A stretch of DNA of 39,624 nt from contig CAMFIG010000021.1 of NCBI GenBank assembly GCA_945952445.1, positions 1-39,624 on the forward strand, given 5' to 3'. Each line of letters opens with the position of its first letter. Position 1 is the first letter of the stretch. Under the pieces are notes generated by a model. That model was not told the DNA's origin. It saw only the letters and a program-made list of their open reading frames with translations, and ran no database searches. The translations under genes and the position numbers were made by a program. Below are positions 1 to 6,737 of the stretch, in pieces. This DNA is from an uncultured Chlamydiae bacterium. Lineage in GTDB: Bacteria; Chlamydiota; Chlamydiia; Chlamydiales; Rhabdochlamydiaceae.

Positions 1-88
1 CGATTCTTTCCTATGCCTCGGGTGTGTTAATGCTTAAGTTGACAGCATTGATTGTCTCTCTATACAAATTGAATGTAAGAATCATTTC

Positions 89-867
89 ATGACAAATCTA
101 TCTTCTTTAGGCTCTCTATTAGATTTTGGCGCAAGGTGCATGAAGCAGCAAAACATCAAAATACTTAGGTTAAGGGGAGTAAAGAAGGTATTTTTCCCAA
201 TGCTTGTAGTTGCGCATAGTTATACAGAAGGAATTTTTTGCTTATGTCAGGAAAATCGATCTCCTCCAAGTTCTGCTCTCCTGCGCCCCCTCTACGAGAA
301 TCTCATTAATGCAAAATTCCTCTTTTGTAATAGGAGAAAACATACGCATGTCTTCTATTTGGATACTCTATTGGAAAAGAAAAAACAGCTTGAGCATGCT
401 CTGAGATTTTTAAAGCACAATCCTCATCGTATAGCTGAAACTAATGTGTCCATAAAAGACGTAGAAAAAACTCTAAAAAAGGTAGCTACTCAAGAGAGAA
501 AAGTAAGAACAAAAATCGAAAAATTCCCTGGGGCTCTGATCTTAGATACGCAAGGTCGAGCGCACCATGTAGACAAGCACAATACTGATAAACAGATCGA
601 ATCGATTTCACTAGAATGGCTGTACATTCTCTTATTCAGGAATTTAAGTGCATCTACTCACATAAAATTTCTCGTTTTAGAAGATATTTCAAGAAAGAGA
701 GATCTGAAATCGTGGTGTTTCTCAGCGGAAATGCTGACGAGACTGAAGGAGTGGTGGCCCTCGCCGACTATTTTTATAAAGAACTCCTGGGGACATTCCT
801 AAAACTTTTCAAAAATCCTTTACTTGCAAAATTTGAGACATTGTATCGTCAAGCCCCTATTTCTTAG
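89..867 (+). pseudogene. DUF5677-like protein, frameshifted
   Basis: Two overlapping frames together give one plausible protein. The frame opening at 89 carries a helical N-terminal half with RPLYENLINAKFLF, the kind of motif seen in the DUF5677 family, and continues to about 690 (LFRNLSASTH, the usual S-x-x-T-H stretch). It then turns into low-quality sequence that stops at 802. The +1 frame, open from 616 to its stop at 865-867, supplies a sensible C-terminus (GVVALADYFYKELLGTFLKLF). The switch must lie near 670-700, around the A/G-rich run that starts at 681. No strong Shine-Dalgarno is visible at 89. The family has no settled function; some members sit in defence or accessory islands. A sequencing error or programmed shift cannot be excluded, but a decaying gene is the simplest reading. 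Confidence 0.55.
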
Positions 868-1023
868 CAGTTATTGCAAGTCAGTTTACAGGACTGGCGT
901 ATTGGGGTGAGGTGTATAGTTGGAGCTTTTGATTTGGAAACCTCTCAAGGTTTCATTGACAGTAACGTAGATCATTGTTAGATTGGCTTCGTTGAACAGC
1001 TTAGGTGGGCGGAATCTGTACAT

Positions 1024-1281
1024 ATGGAGCAGGAGAAGAAAGAAAAAATTGCTGTGGCTCTTCGTGATAAGGGAGTTAAGCTGCCTTGTCCAAGGTGTGC
1101 TTCTGCAAATTTTGAAGTTGTTGGCCAGACCTTATTGCCGTTGAATGAAAATCCAAATGTAGTCAATTTAGGCGGCCCAGCCATCCCCGCTGCAATTGTA
1201 GCTTGCTCGAATTGTGGTTTCATTACTCTTCATGCCCTTGGCCCTCTTAAACTAATGCCAAAGAATAATGAGGGGATTTAA
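1024..1281 (+). CDS. Small zinc-ribbon protein
   Basis: This is an 85-residue protein with two CxxC knuckles, CPRC at about residues 23-26 and CSNC at about 60-63 followed by G. That spacing is typical of a single zinc ribbon. Between them lies a GGPAIPA turn. The ending HALGPLKL resembles other small CPxC...CxxCG...HALG proteins in bacterial accessory regions. No DNA-binding or enzymatic motif is visible, so the function is unknown. The start is supported only by being the first ATG; the ribosome site is weak. It is followed after one base by a small membrane protein gene, so the two are probably translated together. Lies in a region of accessory and decayed genes. Confidence 0.65.
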   Translation: MEQEKKEKIAVALRDKGVKLPCPRCASANFEVVGQTLLPLNENPNVVNLGGPAIPAAIVACSNCGFITLHALGPLKLMPKNNEGI

Positions 1282-1282
1282 G

Positions 1283-1588
1283 ATGACTTCTGATGAACCC
1301 CCTATTCAGATTCGTTCTCATGGTAAGATAGATGAACAAGGAAAAATTCCTGAAACAACCTTCAAAATTAAGGAAATGAACCTCAAAGCGGGGTTGCTTG
1401 GTAAATTTTTTGGCGGCATGGATAACGCCCCGACTAATATTTGCGGCATGCTTGTTTTATGTCTTGTGATAACAGGAGCTCTTCTGAGTTTCTGCGAAGC
1501 AAAAATAGAGCCGATGGAATATTGGAAATCCGTACTGCCTGTTGTAACGGCTGTTTTAGGCTACCTTTTCGGCAAGGGACATAAATAA
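1283..1588 (+). CDS. Small two-helix membrane protein
   Basis: The protein has about 101 residues, with a polar N-terminal half and two hydrophobic segments (roughly residues 52-70 around ICGMLVLCLVITGALLSF, and 84-96 VLPVVTAVLGYLFG), ending in a short basic tail GKGHK. An earlier in-frame ATG exists at 1268, but GAGGGG at 1270-1275 sits eight bases before the ATG at 1283, which fits better. The gene starts one base after the stop of the zinc-ribbon gene, suggesting coupling. The residues between the helices (SFCEAKIEPMEYWKS) are too few for a domain. No family name can be given with confidence; a phage- or island-type small membrane protein is possible. Confidence 0.6.
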   Translation: MTSDEPPIQIRSHGKIDEQGKIPETTFKIKEMNLKAGLLGKFFGGMDNAPTNICGMLVLCLVITGALLSFCEAKIEPMEYWKSVLPVVTAVLGYLFGKGHK

Positions 1589-1626
1589 CGGACATTTTTT
1601 TCGATCGCTCATATAATGTCTTTCCA

Positions 1627-1935
1627 TTAACCGACTTTTTTCCGTTTCTTCCTGGTTGCAGGGGGAGTAGATGAACTGTTGAACTCAACGACCTTTTCCC
1701 AAATGATCACGCCGTTTTTATCACAAAACTCCTCAGTGAAATCTCGTGTGAATCGGTTTACTTGTCCTAGACTAAACTTGACTTGACAGTCGCTAGTTGC
1801 AATGTTTAAAGAGATGGACTTTAGTTCCCAAGGCAATAGGAAATTAAAAGAGTCTCTATAGTATGGATCTTTTAGACAGCCTCGACTTTTACTATAGCCA
1901 TGCATCAGAAAAAAACTTTGTGATTCGATATTCAC
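1627..1935 (-). CDS. Hypothetical protein, basic tail
   Basis: An open frame of 102 codons starts at a GTG (1933-1935) or at an internal ATG (MHGYSKSRG, about 1902). Neither start has a good ribosome site. The composition looks protein-like (VKFSLGQVNRFTRDFTEEF, then IIWEKVVEF) and the C-terminus is strongly basic (TRKKRKKVG). It is not recognised. It faces the zinc-ribbon/membrane pair tail to tail and lies just beyond the terminator of tRNA-Leu(GAG). It could be a real small gene, the 3' part of a longer lost gene, or a chance frame. Confidence 0.35.
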   Translation of the reverse strand: MNIESQSFFLMHGYSKSRGCLKDPYYRDSFNFLLPWELKSISLNIATSDCQVKFSLGQVNRFTRDFTEEFCDKNGVIIWEKVVEFNSSSTPPATRKKRKKVG

Positions 1936-2029
1936 TGGAAAACTGGTTTTTGAGGATGAAAAACATCAAACTACTGGATTGAATGAAGCAGGGGCTCTTA
2001 TCGGATTGCTTTAGAATAAGTTAGAAAGT

Positions 2030-2070
2030 AAAAAAGCCGAACGTTTAACCATCTCTGATAAAACGTTCGG
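2030..2070 (-). terminator. Rho-independent terminator behind tRNA-Leu(GAG)
   Basis: A perfect 10-bp inverted repeat (CCGAACGTTT at 2037-2046 and AAACGTTCGG at 2061-2070) has a 14-base loop. Read on the minus strand, the stem is followed by a run of T (2030-2035). It lies 5 bases beyond the tRNA 3' end, so it is the expected end of the recO-tRNA transcript. Confidence 0.85.
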
Positions 2071-2075
2071 TAATG

Positions 2076-2159
2076 TGCGAAAGGGGGGACTCGAACCCCC
2101 AAGAGGAAACCCTCACTACCACCTCAAAGTAGCGCGTCTACCAATTCCGCCACTCTCGC
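2076..2159 (-). tRNA. tRNA-Leu (anticodon GAG)
   Basis: Read on the minus strand, a 7-bp acceptor stem (GCGAGAG/CTTTCGC with one G-U) encloses a D arm with GGCGGAATTGGTAGACGC. The anticodon stem CTACT/GGTAG has loop TTGAGGT, giving GAG. There is a long class II variable arm and a T arm with GGTTCGAGTCC. The discriminator is A, as in tRNA-Leu; no CCA is encoded. It lies 79 bases downstream of recO on the same strand. Confidence 0.95.
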
Positions 2160-2237
2160 TGATTATAAAATAAAAACAGAAGCGATGATATTTTTTTTCT
2201 CAAATCCAAGCAAGAGAAAAGTGATAAAATCGAGAAA

Positions 2238-2837
2238 TTAAGAAAGAGAGATCCTTTGGAAGGATTGTTTGATCAGGGGGAGTAGAGTGGATGGGATTTC
2301 CAGAGAGGAGATTTCACGAAAATATTTGGCTTCAAAGAGCGGGTGCAAGAATTTCTCGTAGGGTTTGAGCTCGTAAGACTGGAACAAAGAGCGATCTAAC
2401 ACCCCTTCGTGTTTTAACATTTTGAGATAGAAGCTGGCGAGCAGCGTGTTGGGAAAAAGGGATTGGGAGATTTGTTTTAAATACGCTGAAAAAAGAACGT
2501 AAAGATCTGGGGAGTGTTTGCCTGCCATCTGGGTAGAGAGAATCGCATGAGCCATTTCTAGAGCGGTTTGAAGAAATGTGTATTTTTGCCGAAGAGGCAG
2601 ATGTAAATTGAAGATGGATCCGTCATGGAAAACGCATAGATCGGAGCTTTTCCGAGTATAGATCCACTCCGCTTCGCAGAGGGTTTCTGTGAAAGGGAGC
2701 AAATAGGATGATTTGGATAGACCTTTGATGATGAGAGTCATCAATCCGATCTCTTCAGTAAAAATCGTAAGAATTTTTTGGCTGTCTTTAAATGGAATCG
2801 ATCGAAGCACGATCCCTTTGGTTTTTTCTTGGTTCAT
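2238..2837 (-). CDS. recO: DNA repair protein RecO (short form)
   Basis: RecO works in the RecFOR pathway, annealing single strands and loading RecA at gaps. The 199-residue protein begins with the OB-fold signature of RecO: GIVLRSIPFKDSQKILTIFT, then GLMTLIIKGLSKS. The helical second half contains SFYLKMLKHEGVL, as expected for the RecO C-terminal domain. It is shorter than the usual 230-260 residues and lacks the four-Cys zinc site of many RecO proteins; reduced RecO proteins are known in chlamydiae. The ATG has no Shine-Dalgarno, but a strong -10 (TATACT) lies just 6 bases upstream, so the message may be leaderless. tRNA-Leu(GAG) follows on the same strand. Confidence 0.85.
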   Translation of the reverse strand: MNQEKTKGIVLRSIPFKDSQKILTIFTEEIGLMTLIIKGLSKSSYLLPFTETLCEAEWIYTRKSSDLCVFHDGSIFNLHLPLRQKYTFLQTALEMAHAILSTQMAGKHSPDLYVLFSAYLKQISQSLFPNTLLASFYLKMLKHEGVLDRSLFQSYELKPYEKFLHPLFEAKYFREISSLEIPSTLLPLIKQSFQRISLS

Positions 2838-2843
2838 AACTCT

Positions 2844-2849
2844 AGTATA
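2844..2849 (-). promoter_or_regulatory. Probable -10 box for recO
   Basis: Minus-strand TATACT lies six bases before the recO ATG. The -35 is poor (TTCGCT with an 18-base spacer at best). Transcription starting at the normal distance would begin at or next to the A of the ATG. Confidence 0.4.
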
Positions 2850-2882
2850 GGAAAAATCTTTTCTAAAAGCGAATCTTTTGCG

Positions 2883-2912
2883 TTAACAGATAAGTCTTTT
2901 TTTTGCTATTCT
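2883..2912 (+). promoter_or_regulatory. Sigma-70-type promoter for the DMT transporter
   Basis: TTAACA (2883-2888) and TATTCT (2907-2912) are separated by 18 bases. The start point would fall near 2919. This supports translation from the ATG at 2942 and argues against the in-frame TTG at 2903. Confidence 0.5.
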
Positions 2913-2941
2913 CGCAGGCTAAATGCAGCCGGTGGAAATTC

Positions 2942-3850
2942 ATGTCGGAGTCAAAACTACCCCCTTTGAAAATGGAATTGAAAAAGGCGATTGGAGTGAG
3001 TTTGATCGCTTCTCTTTGCTATGCATTAATGCTTGCGTTTACAAAAGAGAGCTCTGGGGTTTTCTCTACTGCGCAGCTCGTTTTTTACCGAAGCTTTATT
3101 TGTTTAGTGATCATGAGCTTTTGGATTGTAGTGAACGGCAAAAAAAAACCTCTTTTCCAACACCTCAAGACAGCGTATCTCAAAATCCAATTCATTCGCA
3201 GTATGGCAGGACTTACTGCCTTAGCGCTTTTTTTCTTTGCGTTAAGGAGTATTACCCTGTCTGAGGCGAGCGTTCTTTTCAATACAACCCCTATTTTTGT
3301 TCCTATTACTGCCTATTTATGGAAGAGAATTCCGATTGATCATCGCCTTTGGGTGGGGATTGGAGTTGCTTTTATGGGTGTAATTCTCATTATGCAGCCG
3401 GAAACGGCCCATTTGGAAGTAGGGCTTTGGCTTGCATTGATGGGTGGAGCTATGGGTTCTGTCTCGACGTTGGCTTTGCGATTTTCTCATTATACAGAAC
3501 CTACAAGCCGTACTTTATTTTATTACTTCGTATTCGGATCGGCCGTATCTTCTATCCCTTTATTATGGGAGGGGATGGGAATTGAATGGCTTAAAGACCC
3601 TAGGACTTTATTTTTTCTTCTAATGGTTGGAGTGACAGGCTTTCTCTATCAGTTGTTTTTTGCTCTTTCTGTTAAGTATGCGCCGGCTAAATTGATCAGT
3701 CCTTTTTTTTATATCACAGTTGTATTTGGCATGATCCTCGATCATATTTTTTGGGGAGCTCATTTTCATTTTTTAGAAATTCTCGGCATTGTCTTTGTCT
3801 TTTTAGGCGTGTGTTTGGTTGTCCTGTTATATCCTAAAAATAAAAAGTAA
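2942..3850 (+). CDS. DMT-superfamily (EamA) transporter
   Basis: The 302-residue protein has about ten membrane segments in two tandem EamA halves (roughly residues 15-145 and 155-295), the standard layout of drug/metabolite exporters. Typical features are the motif TAQLVFYRSFICLVIM in the second helix, SEASVLFNTTPIFVPITAYL near the end of the first half, and SPFFYITVVFGMILDHIFWG in the second. Substrate cannot be told from sequence; in chlamydiae members of this superfamily include nucleotide-sugar, amino acid and S-adenosylmethionine carriers. The chosen ATG has GGTGGA upstream and lies after the likely transcription start. Transcribed divergently from recO. Confidence 0.85.
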   Translation: MSESKLPPLKMELKKAIGVSLIASLCYALMLAFTKESSGVFSTAQLVFYRSFICLVIMSFWIVVNGKKKPLFQHLKTAYLKIQFIRSMAGLTALALFFFALRSITLSEASVLFNTTPIFVPITAYLWKRIPIDHRLWVGIGVAFMGVILIMQPETAHLEVGLWLALMGGAMGSVSTLALRFSHYTEPTSRTLFYYFVFGSAVSSIPLLWEGMGIEWLKDPRTLFFLLMVGVTGFLYQLFFALSVKYAPAKLISPFFYITVVFGMILDHIFWGAHFHFLEILGIVFVFLGVCLVVLLYPKNKK

Positions 3851-3859
3851 TCTCCTTTT

Positions 3860-3889
3860 TTGACAAAAATATATTTTATTTCCTATGAT
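3860..3889 (+). promoter_or_regulatory. Strong sigma-70-type promoter
   Basis: A consensus TTGACA (3860-3865), an 18-base spacer and TATGAT (3884-3889) lie before the small membrane protein gene. The ATG at 3885 is part of the -10 box, so translation must begin downstream, at 3924. Confidence 0.7.
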
Positions 3890-3923
3890 CATTCAAGGAA
3901 TATGGTCACCGGGAAGAGGGCTT

Positions 3924-4358
3924 ATGGGAGCTTGGTATGTAATTCTTATTCTGCAAAGTGTAGTCACCTACGCTTTGACAGGACTGAGTTGGTGTATGCA
4001 GCTTGTCCACTATCCTTTATTTTCTTATGTTGAAAGAGATCGTTTTCCCGATTTTTTGCGAAAACACCAAAAGCGAATAGCTTTGTGTGTGATTCCTCTT
4101 ATGGTTGTGGAATGTTTTTTAGCTTTGCTGACTTTAGTGGTAGCGCCAGCTGGAATCATTTCAATTCTTACCTATGTTTTGCTAGGGCTGGTTCTTGTGG
4201 TTTGGGCATCTATGTTTTGCGTTCATTTAAAGGAACAAGAGTCTTTAACTGATGGGTTTTGTCAGAAAAGTTTAAAAAAATTCATGACAGCTAGCTGGAT
4301 TCGTACGGGTGCTTGGACGTGTCGTACATTTCTTTTGCTTCTTTTGCTTTCGAATTAG
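3924..4358 (+). CDS. Integral membrane protein of unknown function
   Basis: About 144 residues with four hydrophobic segments (about 4-24, 55-75, 80-102, 122-142). The first helix is followed by WCMQLVHYPLFSYV, then FPDFLRKHQKRIALCVIPLM with a Glu two residues further on. This (W/Q)-x-V-x-YPLF...F..H..R....P.M..E pattern recurs in small uncharacterised four-helix proteins of several phyla. The role is unknown. An upstream in-frame ATG at 3885 is rejected because it is inside the promoter; GGGAAGAGGG just before 3924 can act as ribosome site, though the spacing is short. Single gene between its own promoter and a terminator-like hairpin. Confidence 0.65.
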   Translation: MGAWYVILILQSVVTYALTGLSWCMQLVHYPLFSYVERDRFPDFLRKHQKRIALCVIPLMVVECFLALLTLVVAPAGIISILTYVLLGLVLVVWASMFCVHLKEQESLTDGFCQKSLKKFMTASWIRTGAWTCRTFLLLLLLSN

Positions 4359-4383
4359 TAAGTAGCTTTAAGCTCAAGATTGG

Positions 4384-4413
4384 CTCTTTGAAAAAAAAGA
4401 GGTTGTTTTTTTT
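4384..4413 (+). terminator. Likely terminator before tRNA-Arg
   Basis: CTCTTT (4384-4389) pairs with AAAGAG (4396-4401) over a six-base loop and is followed within five bases by eight T (4406-4413). The stem is short and A/T-rich. It follows the membrane protein gene. Confidence 0.45.
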
Positions 4414-4432
4414 CTAGAAGACGCGTTATCTT
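4403..4432 (+). promoter_or_regulatory. Possible promoter of tRNA-Arg/rlmN
   Basis: TTGTTT (4403-4408), an 18-base spacer and TATCTT (4427-4432) would place the start about 10 bases before the tRNA. The -35 overlaps the T tract of the preceding terminator. Confidence 0.4.
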
Positions 4433-4448
4433 TCTGCCCTGAATGTGC

Positions 4449-4522
4449 GCACCGATAGCTCAATCGGATAGAGTACCCGGCTTCGAACCGGGTGGTTACA
4501 GGTTCGAGTCCTGTTCGGTGCA
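4449..4522 (+). tRNA. tRNA-Arg (anticodon TCG)
   Basis: Acceptor GCACCGA/TCGGTGC, D arm GCTCAATCGGATAGAGT, anticodon stem CCCGG/CCGGG with loop CTTCGAA (anticodon TCG), and T arm ACAGGTTCGAGTCCTGT all form. The discriminator is A. rlmN begins 24 bases downstream, so the two may be cotranscribed. Confidence 0.95.
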
Positions 4523-4546
4523 TTTTTTTTCATTTTGGCTTAGCCC

Positions 4547-5605
4547 ATGCAATCTTTATTTTCAATTTTTTCTTTAGACCAAGCTCAATATGCAGACAGT
4601 ATTTTTGCTCGTCTTCAAAAAGGGCATCGTCATGCTTCTCTTTTATATTCTGATTGGTATCGTCAAGGGCAAGTTTCAAGTGCAGCTCATTGGATCGAGC
4701 CCCAAGCTAAAGCTTTAGTAGAAGAGTTGATTGCTTTAACAGACTTCACATTGCCAGAGCTTTCCTTCTCGAAGAAAGAAGGAGATGTGGTTAAATTTTT
4801 ACTGAGATTTTCCGATGGTCTGGAATCAGAGTCGGTTATTATCCCCATGAAGTTTGGCAATACTTTATGCATTTCTTCTCAGGTTGGATGTAAAATGGGG
4901 TGTGCTTTTTGTGAAACGGGCAAAATGGGTCTCATACGCCACCTTTCTGTTGAAGAGATAGTATCTCAGGTTTTTGTAGCTAAGTTTCATATGAAGTCAC
5001 CGGTTCGCAACATTGTATTTATGGGAATGGGAGAGCCGTTTGACAATTTTGATGCCGTTATGCAGGCGGTCCGGGTTCTTGTTTGCGAAACTGGTTTCGG
5101 CATAGCTCCGAGTCGGATCACAATTTCTACGAGCGGGAGAGTGGACGGGATCTACCGTTTAATAGAAGAGGGGAATTTGAGAGTCAATCTTGCTCTATCT
5201 TTGAATGCGCCGAACGACTTAGTAAGAAACCGTTTGATGCCGGTCAATCGAAAATGGGATCTGCAGGAGCTTAAAAAGGCTATGGAGGCATATTGTATGC
5301 AGGCCAAACGCTCTATTTTAATCGAATATGTGATGATCGATGGTATCAATGATTCTGAGGAATCTGCAAGAGAAGTTGCCGCATTCTTGCAAGGGCTTGA
5401 TGTGAAGATCAATTTGATCCCGTATAACCCTCAAAGAAGAGATCTTTTTGCGGCCTCTTCTGAAGAAAAAATAGCCCGTTTTCGTGAAATCCTTTCTGAA
5501 GAAGGGTATTTTACGCTCATTCGAGGAACGAAAGGACAGTCGATTATGGCTGCGTGTGGACAACTCGGCAATCGGGAAATGAGAAAAAGGATGATTTCCA
5601 TTTAA
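4547..5605 (+). CDS. rlmN: 23S rRNA (adenine2503-C2)-methyltransferase RlmN
   Basis: RlmN is a radical-SAM enzyme that methylates C2 of A2503 in 23S rRNA (and A37 of some tRNAs), improving peptidyl-transferase fidelity. The radical-SAM cluster motif C-x3-C-x2-C is clear: Cys115, Cys119 and Cys122 in GCKMGCAFCETG. Other family marks are VFMGMGEPFDNFD, the SAM-binding ITISTSGR stretch, LALSLNAPND, and a late Cys in IMAACGQLG that would be the methyl-carrying residue. The length of 352 residues is normal. There is no clear Shine-Dalgarno at the ATG, and the gene starts close behind tRNA-Arg. Confidence 0.95.
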   Translation: MQSLFSIFSLDQAQYADSIFARLQKGHRHASLLYSDWYRQGQVSSAAHWIEPQAKALVEELIALTDFTLPELSFSKKEGDVVKFLLRFSDGLESESVIIPMKFGNTLCISSQVGCKMGCAFCETGKMGLIRHLSVEEIVSQVFVAKFHMKSPVRNIVFMGMGEPFDNFDAVMQAVRVLVCETGFGIAPSRITISTSGRVDGIYRLIEEGNLRVNLALSLNAPNDLVRNRLMPVNRKWDLQELKKAMEAYCMQAKRSILIEYVMIDGINDSEESAREVAAFLQGLDVKINLIPYNPQRRDLFAASSEEKIARFREILSEEGYFTLIRGTKGQSIMAACGQLGNREMRKRMISI

Positions 5606-5656
5606 TCTTTTATTATGCTGCATTTTTTACAACGATTCAGACGAAGAGGTGATCTT

Positions 5657-6289
5657 ATGAATAGCAAAGAAAAATTCGCAGCGGAAGAAGCTTTAGGGTA
5701 TAATATCAGCATCATAGGAAGACAGGTGCAAGTTACCGATGCAATGAAAAAATATGCATGGGATAAGCTATCGAAAATTGAGCGTTTCCATAACCATATT
5801 ATGGATGTGCATGTCACGATGGATATCCAAAAGGTGGAGCATTCTGTGACGATTATCGTTAAGTTTGATCATTTTAAAGTGAAGGCTCATGCAGTTTCTA
5901 CAGATATGTATGTCTCGATAGATCAAGCTATCGATCGATTGCAGAGGCAGTTTCGCAGATGGAAAGAAAAAATCCAGGATCATACAAAGAAGAAGCTTTC
6001 CGTGGTAGACATGAAGGTCAACGTCGTTCAAAGACCCTACGATGAACTGGCCGATTTTAATGCTGAAATTGAAACGGAAATCAAAGAAAAGAGATCACAG
6101 GAATTATTGCCAGGGAAAATTTTAGGAGAGGAAACCTTGCCGCTGAAACAGCTGACTTCTGAAGAGGCGATCATGAAAATGGAACTATCTGGAGATTATT
6201 TTCTTGTGTATCGCGGAGAAGAAGATCGCAAGATTAAGGTGATCTATCGAAGAAATGATGGAAATTATGGTGTTATCCAGCCAGAGTAA
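5657..6289 (+). CDS. hpf: Ribosome hibernation promoting factor, long form
   Basis: Long HPF dimerises 70S ribosomes into inactive 100S particles in slow growth. The N-terminal S30AE domain (about residues 14-110) begins YNISIIGRQVQVTDAMKKY and has the beta-alpha-beta-beta-beta-alpha pattern ending in IDQAIDRLQRQFRRWKEKI. A linker follows, and the C-terminal dimerisation domain (about 150-210) shows LTSEEAIMKMELSGDYFLVY and YRRNDGNYGVIQP, diagnostic of the long form. AAGAGGTGAT precedes the ATG at 5657; an earlier in-frame ATG at 5615 has no such site. In a chlamydia-like organism this would suit the non-growing elementary body. The next gene overlaps its 3' end. Confidence 0.92.
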   Translation: MNSKEKFAAEEALGYNISIIGRQVQVTDAMKKYAWDKLSKIERFHNHIMDVHVTMDIQKVEHSVTIIVKFDHFKVKAHAVSTDMYVSIDQAIDRLQRQFRRWKEKIQDHTKKKLSVVDMKVNVVQRPYDELADFNAEIETEIKEKRSQELLPGKILGEETLPLKQLTSEEAIMKMELSGDYFLVYRGEEDRKIKVIYRRNDGNYGVIQPE

Positions 6290-6737
6290 GCAGGTCTATG
6301 ATCCTATCCGGCTTAAATGGATTGCTGCTACGCCGGAAGAACGCGTCCGGCAAAATCTTCTGCATAGAATGATTCATGAGCTCTCTTTCCCAAGAGAGCT
6401 CATTTCTGTAGAAAAGAGCTTAAGAGAAATGCCCCATCTTGCATACCTCCCTTCTATACCGGTGCGCAGGTTGGATATCGTTTGCTTTGGAAAAGGGTTG
6501 CATCCTTCGTATGCATTGTATCCTTTGATTGTGATCGAATGTAAAGAAGATATTGTACAAAAAAAGGAAGCGATGCGGCAGGTTATGGGATACAATCATT
6601 ACTTGCAGGCTTGTTTTTTTGCTATAGCAGACCCTGAGGGTGTTTTAGTCGGTTATCATTCCTCTTTCTCTTCTGAATTTGCACAGATCCCTTTTCTTCC
6701 ATCTTATCCGGAACTTATAGCTGCGGCACGATCATGA
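6255..6737 (+). CDS. PD-(D/E)XK nuclease-like protein (HSDR_N_2 type)
   Basis: The 160-residue protein matches the stand-alone version of the type I restriction R-subunit N-terminal domain: YDPIRLKWIAATPEERVRQ at the start, then RRLDIVCF with Asp74, IVIECK with Glu95 and Lys97 (the D...E-x-K catalytic triad), and QVMGYNHY with Gln109 and Tyr113. These stand-alone proteins are common and their biological role is unproven; a nuclease fold is supported but a restriction role is not. Starts at 6255, 6258 or 6267 are all possible; all overlap the end of hpf. The stop overlaps the ATG of the next gene (ATGA), so it belongs to the DUF115 cluster transcript. Confidence 0.75.
   Translation: MMEIMVLSSQSKQVYDPIRLKWIAATPEERVRQNLLHRMIHELSFPRELISVEKSLREMPHLAYLPSIPVRRLDIVCFGKGLHPSYALYPLIVIECKEDIVQKKEAMRQVMGYNHYLQACFFAIADPEGVLVGYHSSFSSEFAQIPFLPSYPELIAAARS

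Noticed and set aside
616-867. Separate small gene beginning at the ATG at 616
   Set aside because: Its first 25 residues are the shifted copy of the upstream gene's coding; the useful part is the C-terminus of the frameshifted DUF5677-like gene.
1863-2012. Plus-strand frames opposite and beyond the 102-codon minus ORF (starting MDLLDSLDFYYSHASEKNF, and another ending NEAGALIGLL)
   Set aside because: Both are short, lie in different frames and have no start with a ribosome site; they could be a relic but cannot be told from chance.
2903-2941. TTG start extending the DMT transporter by 13 residues
   Set aside because: It lies within the likely promoter (-10 at 2907-2912) and lacks a ribosome site.
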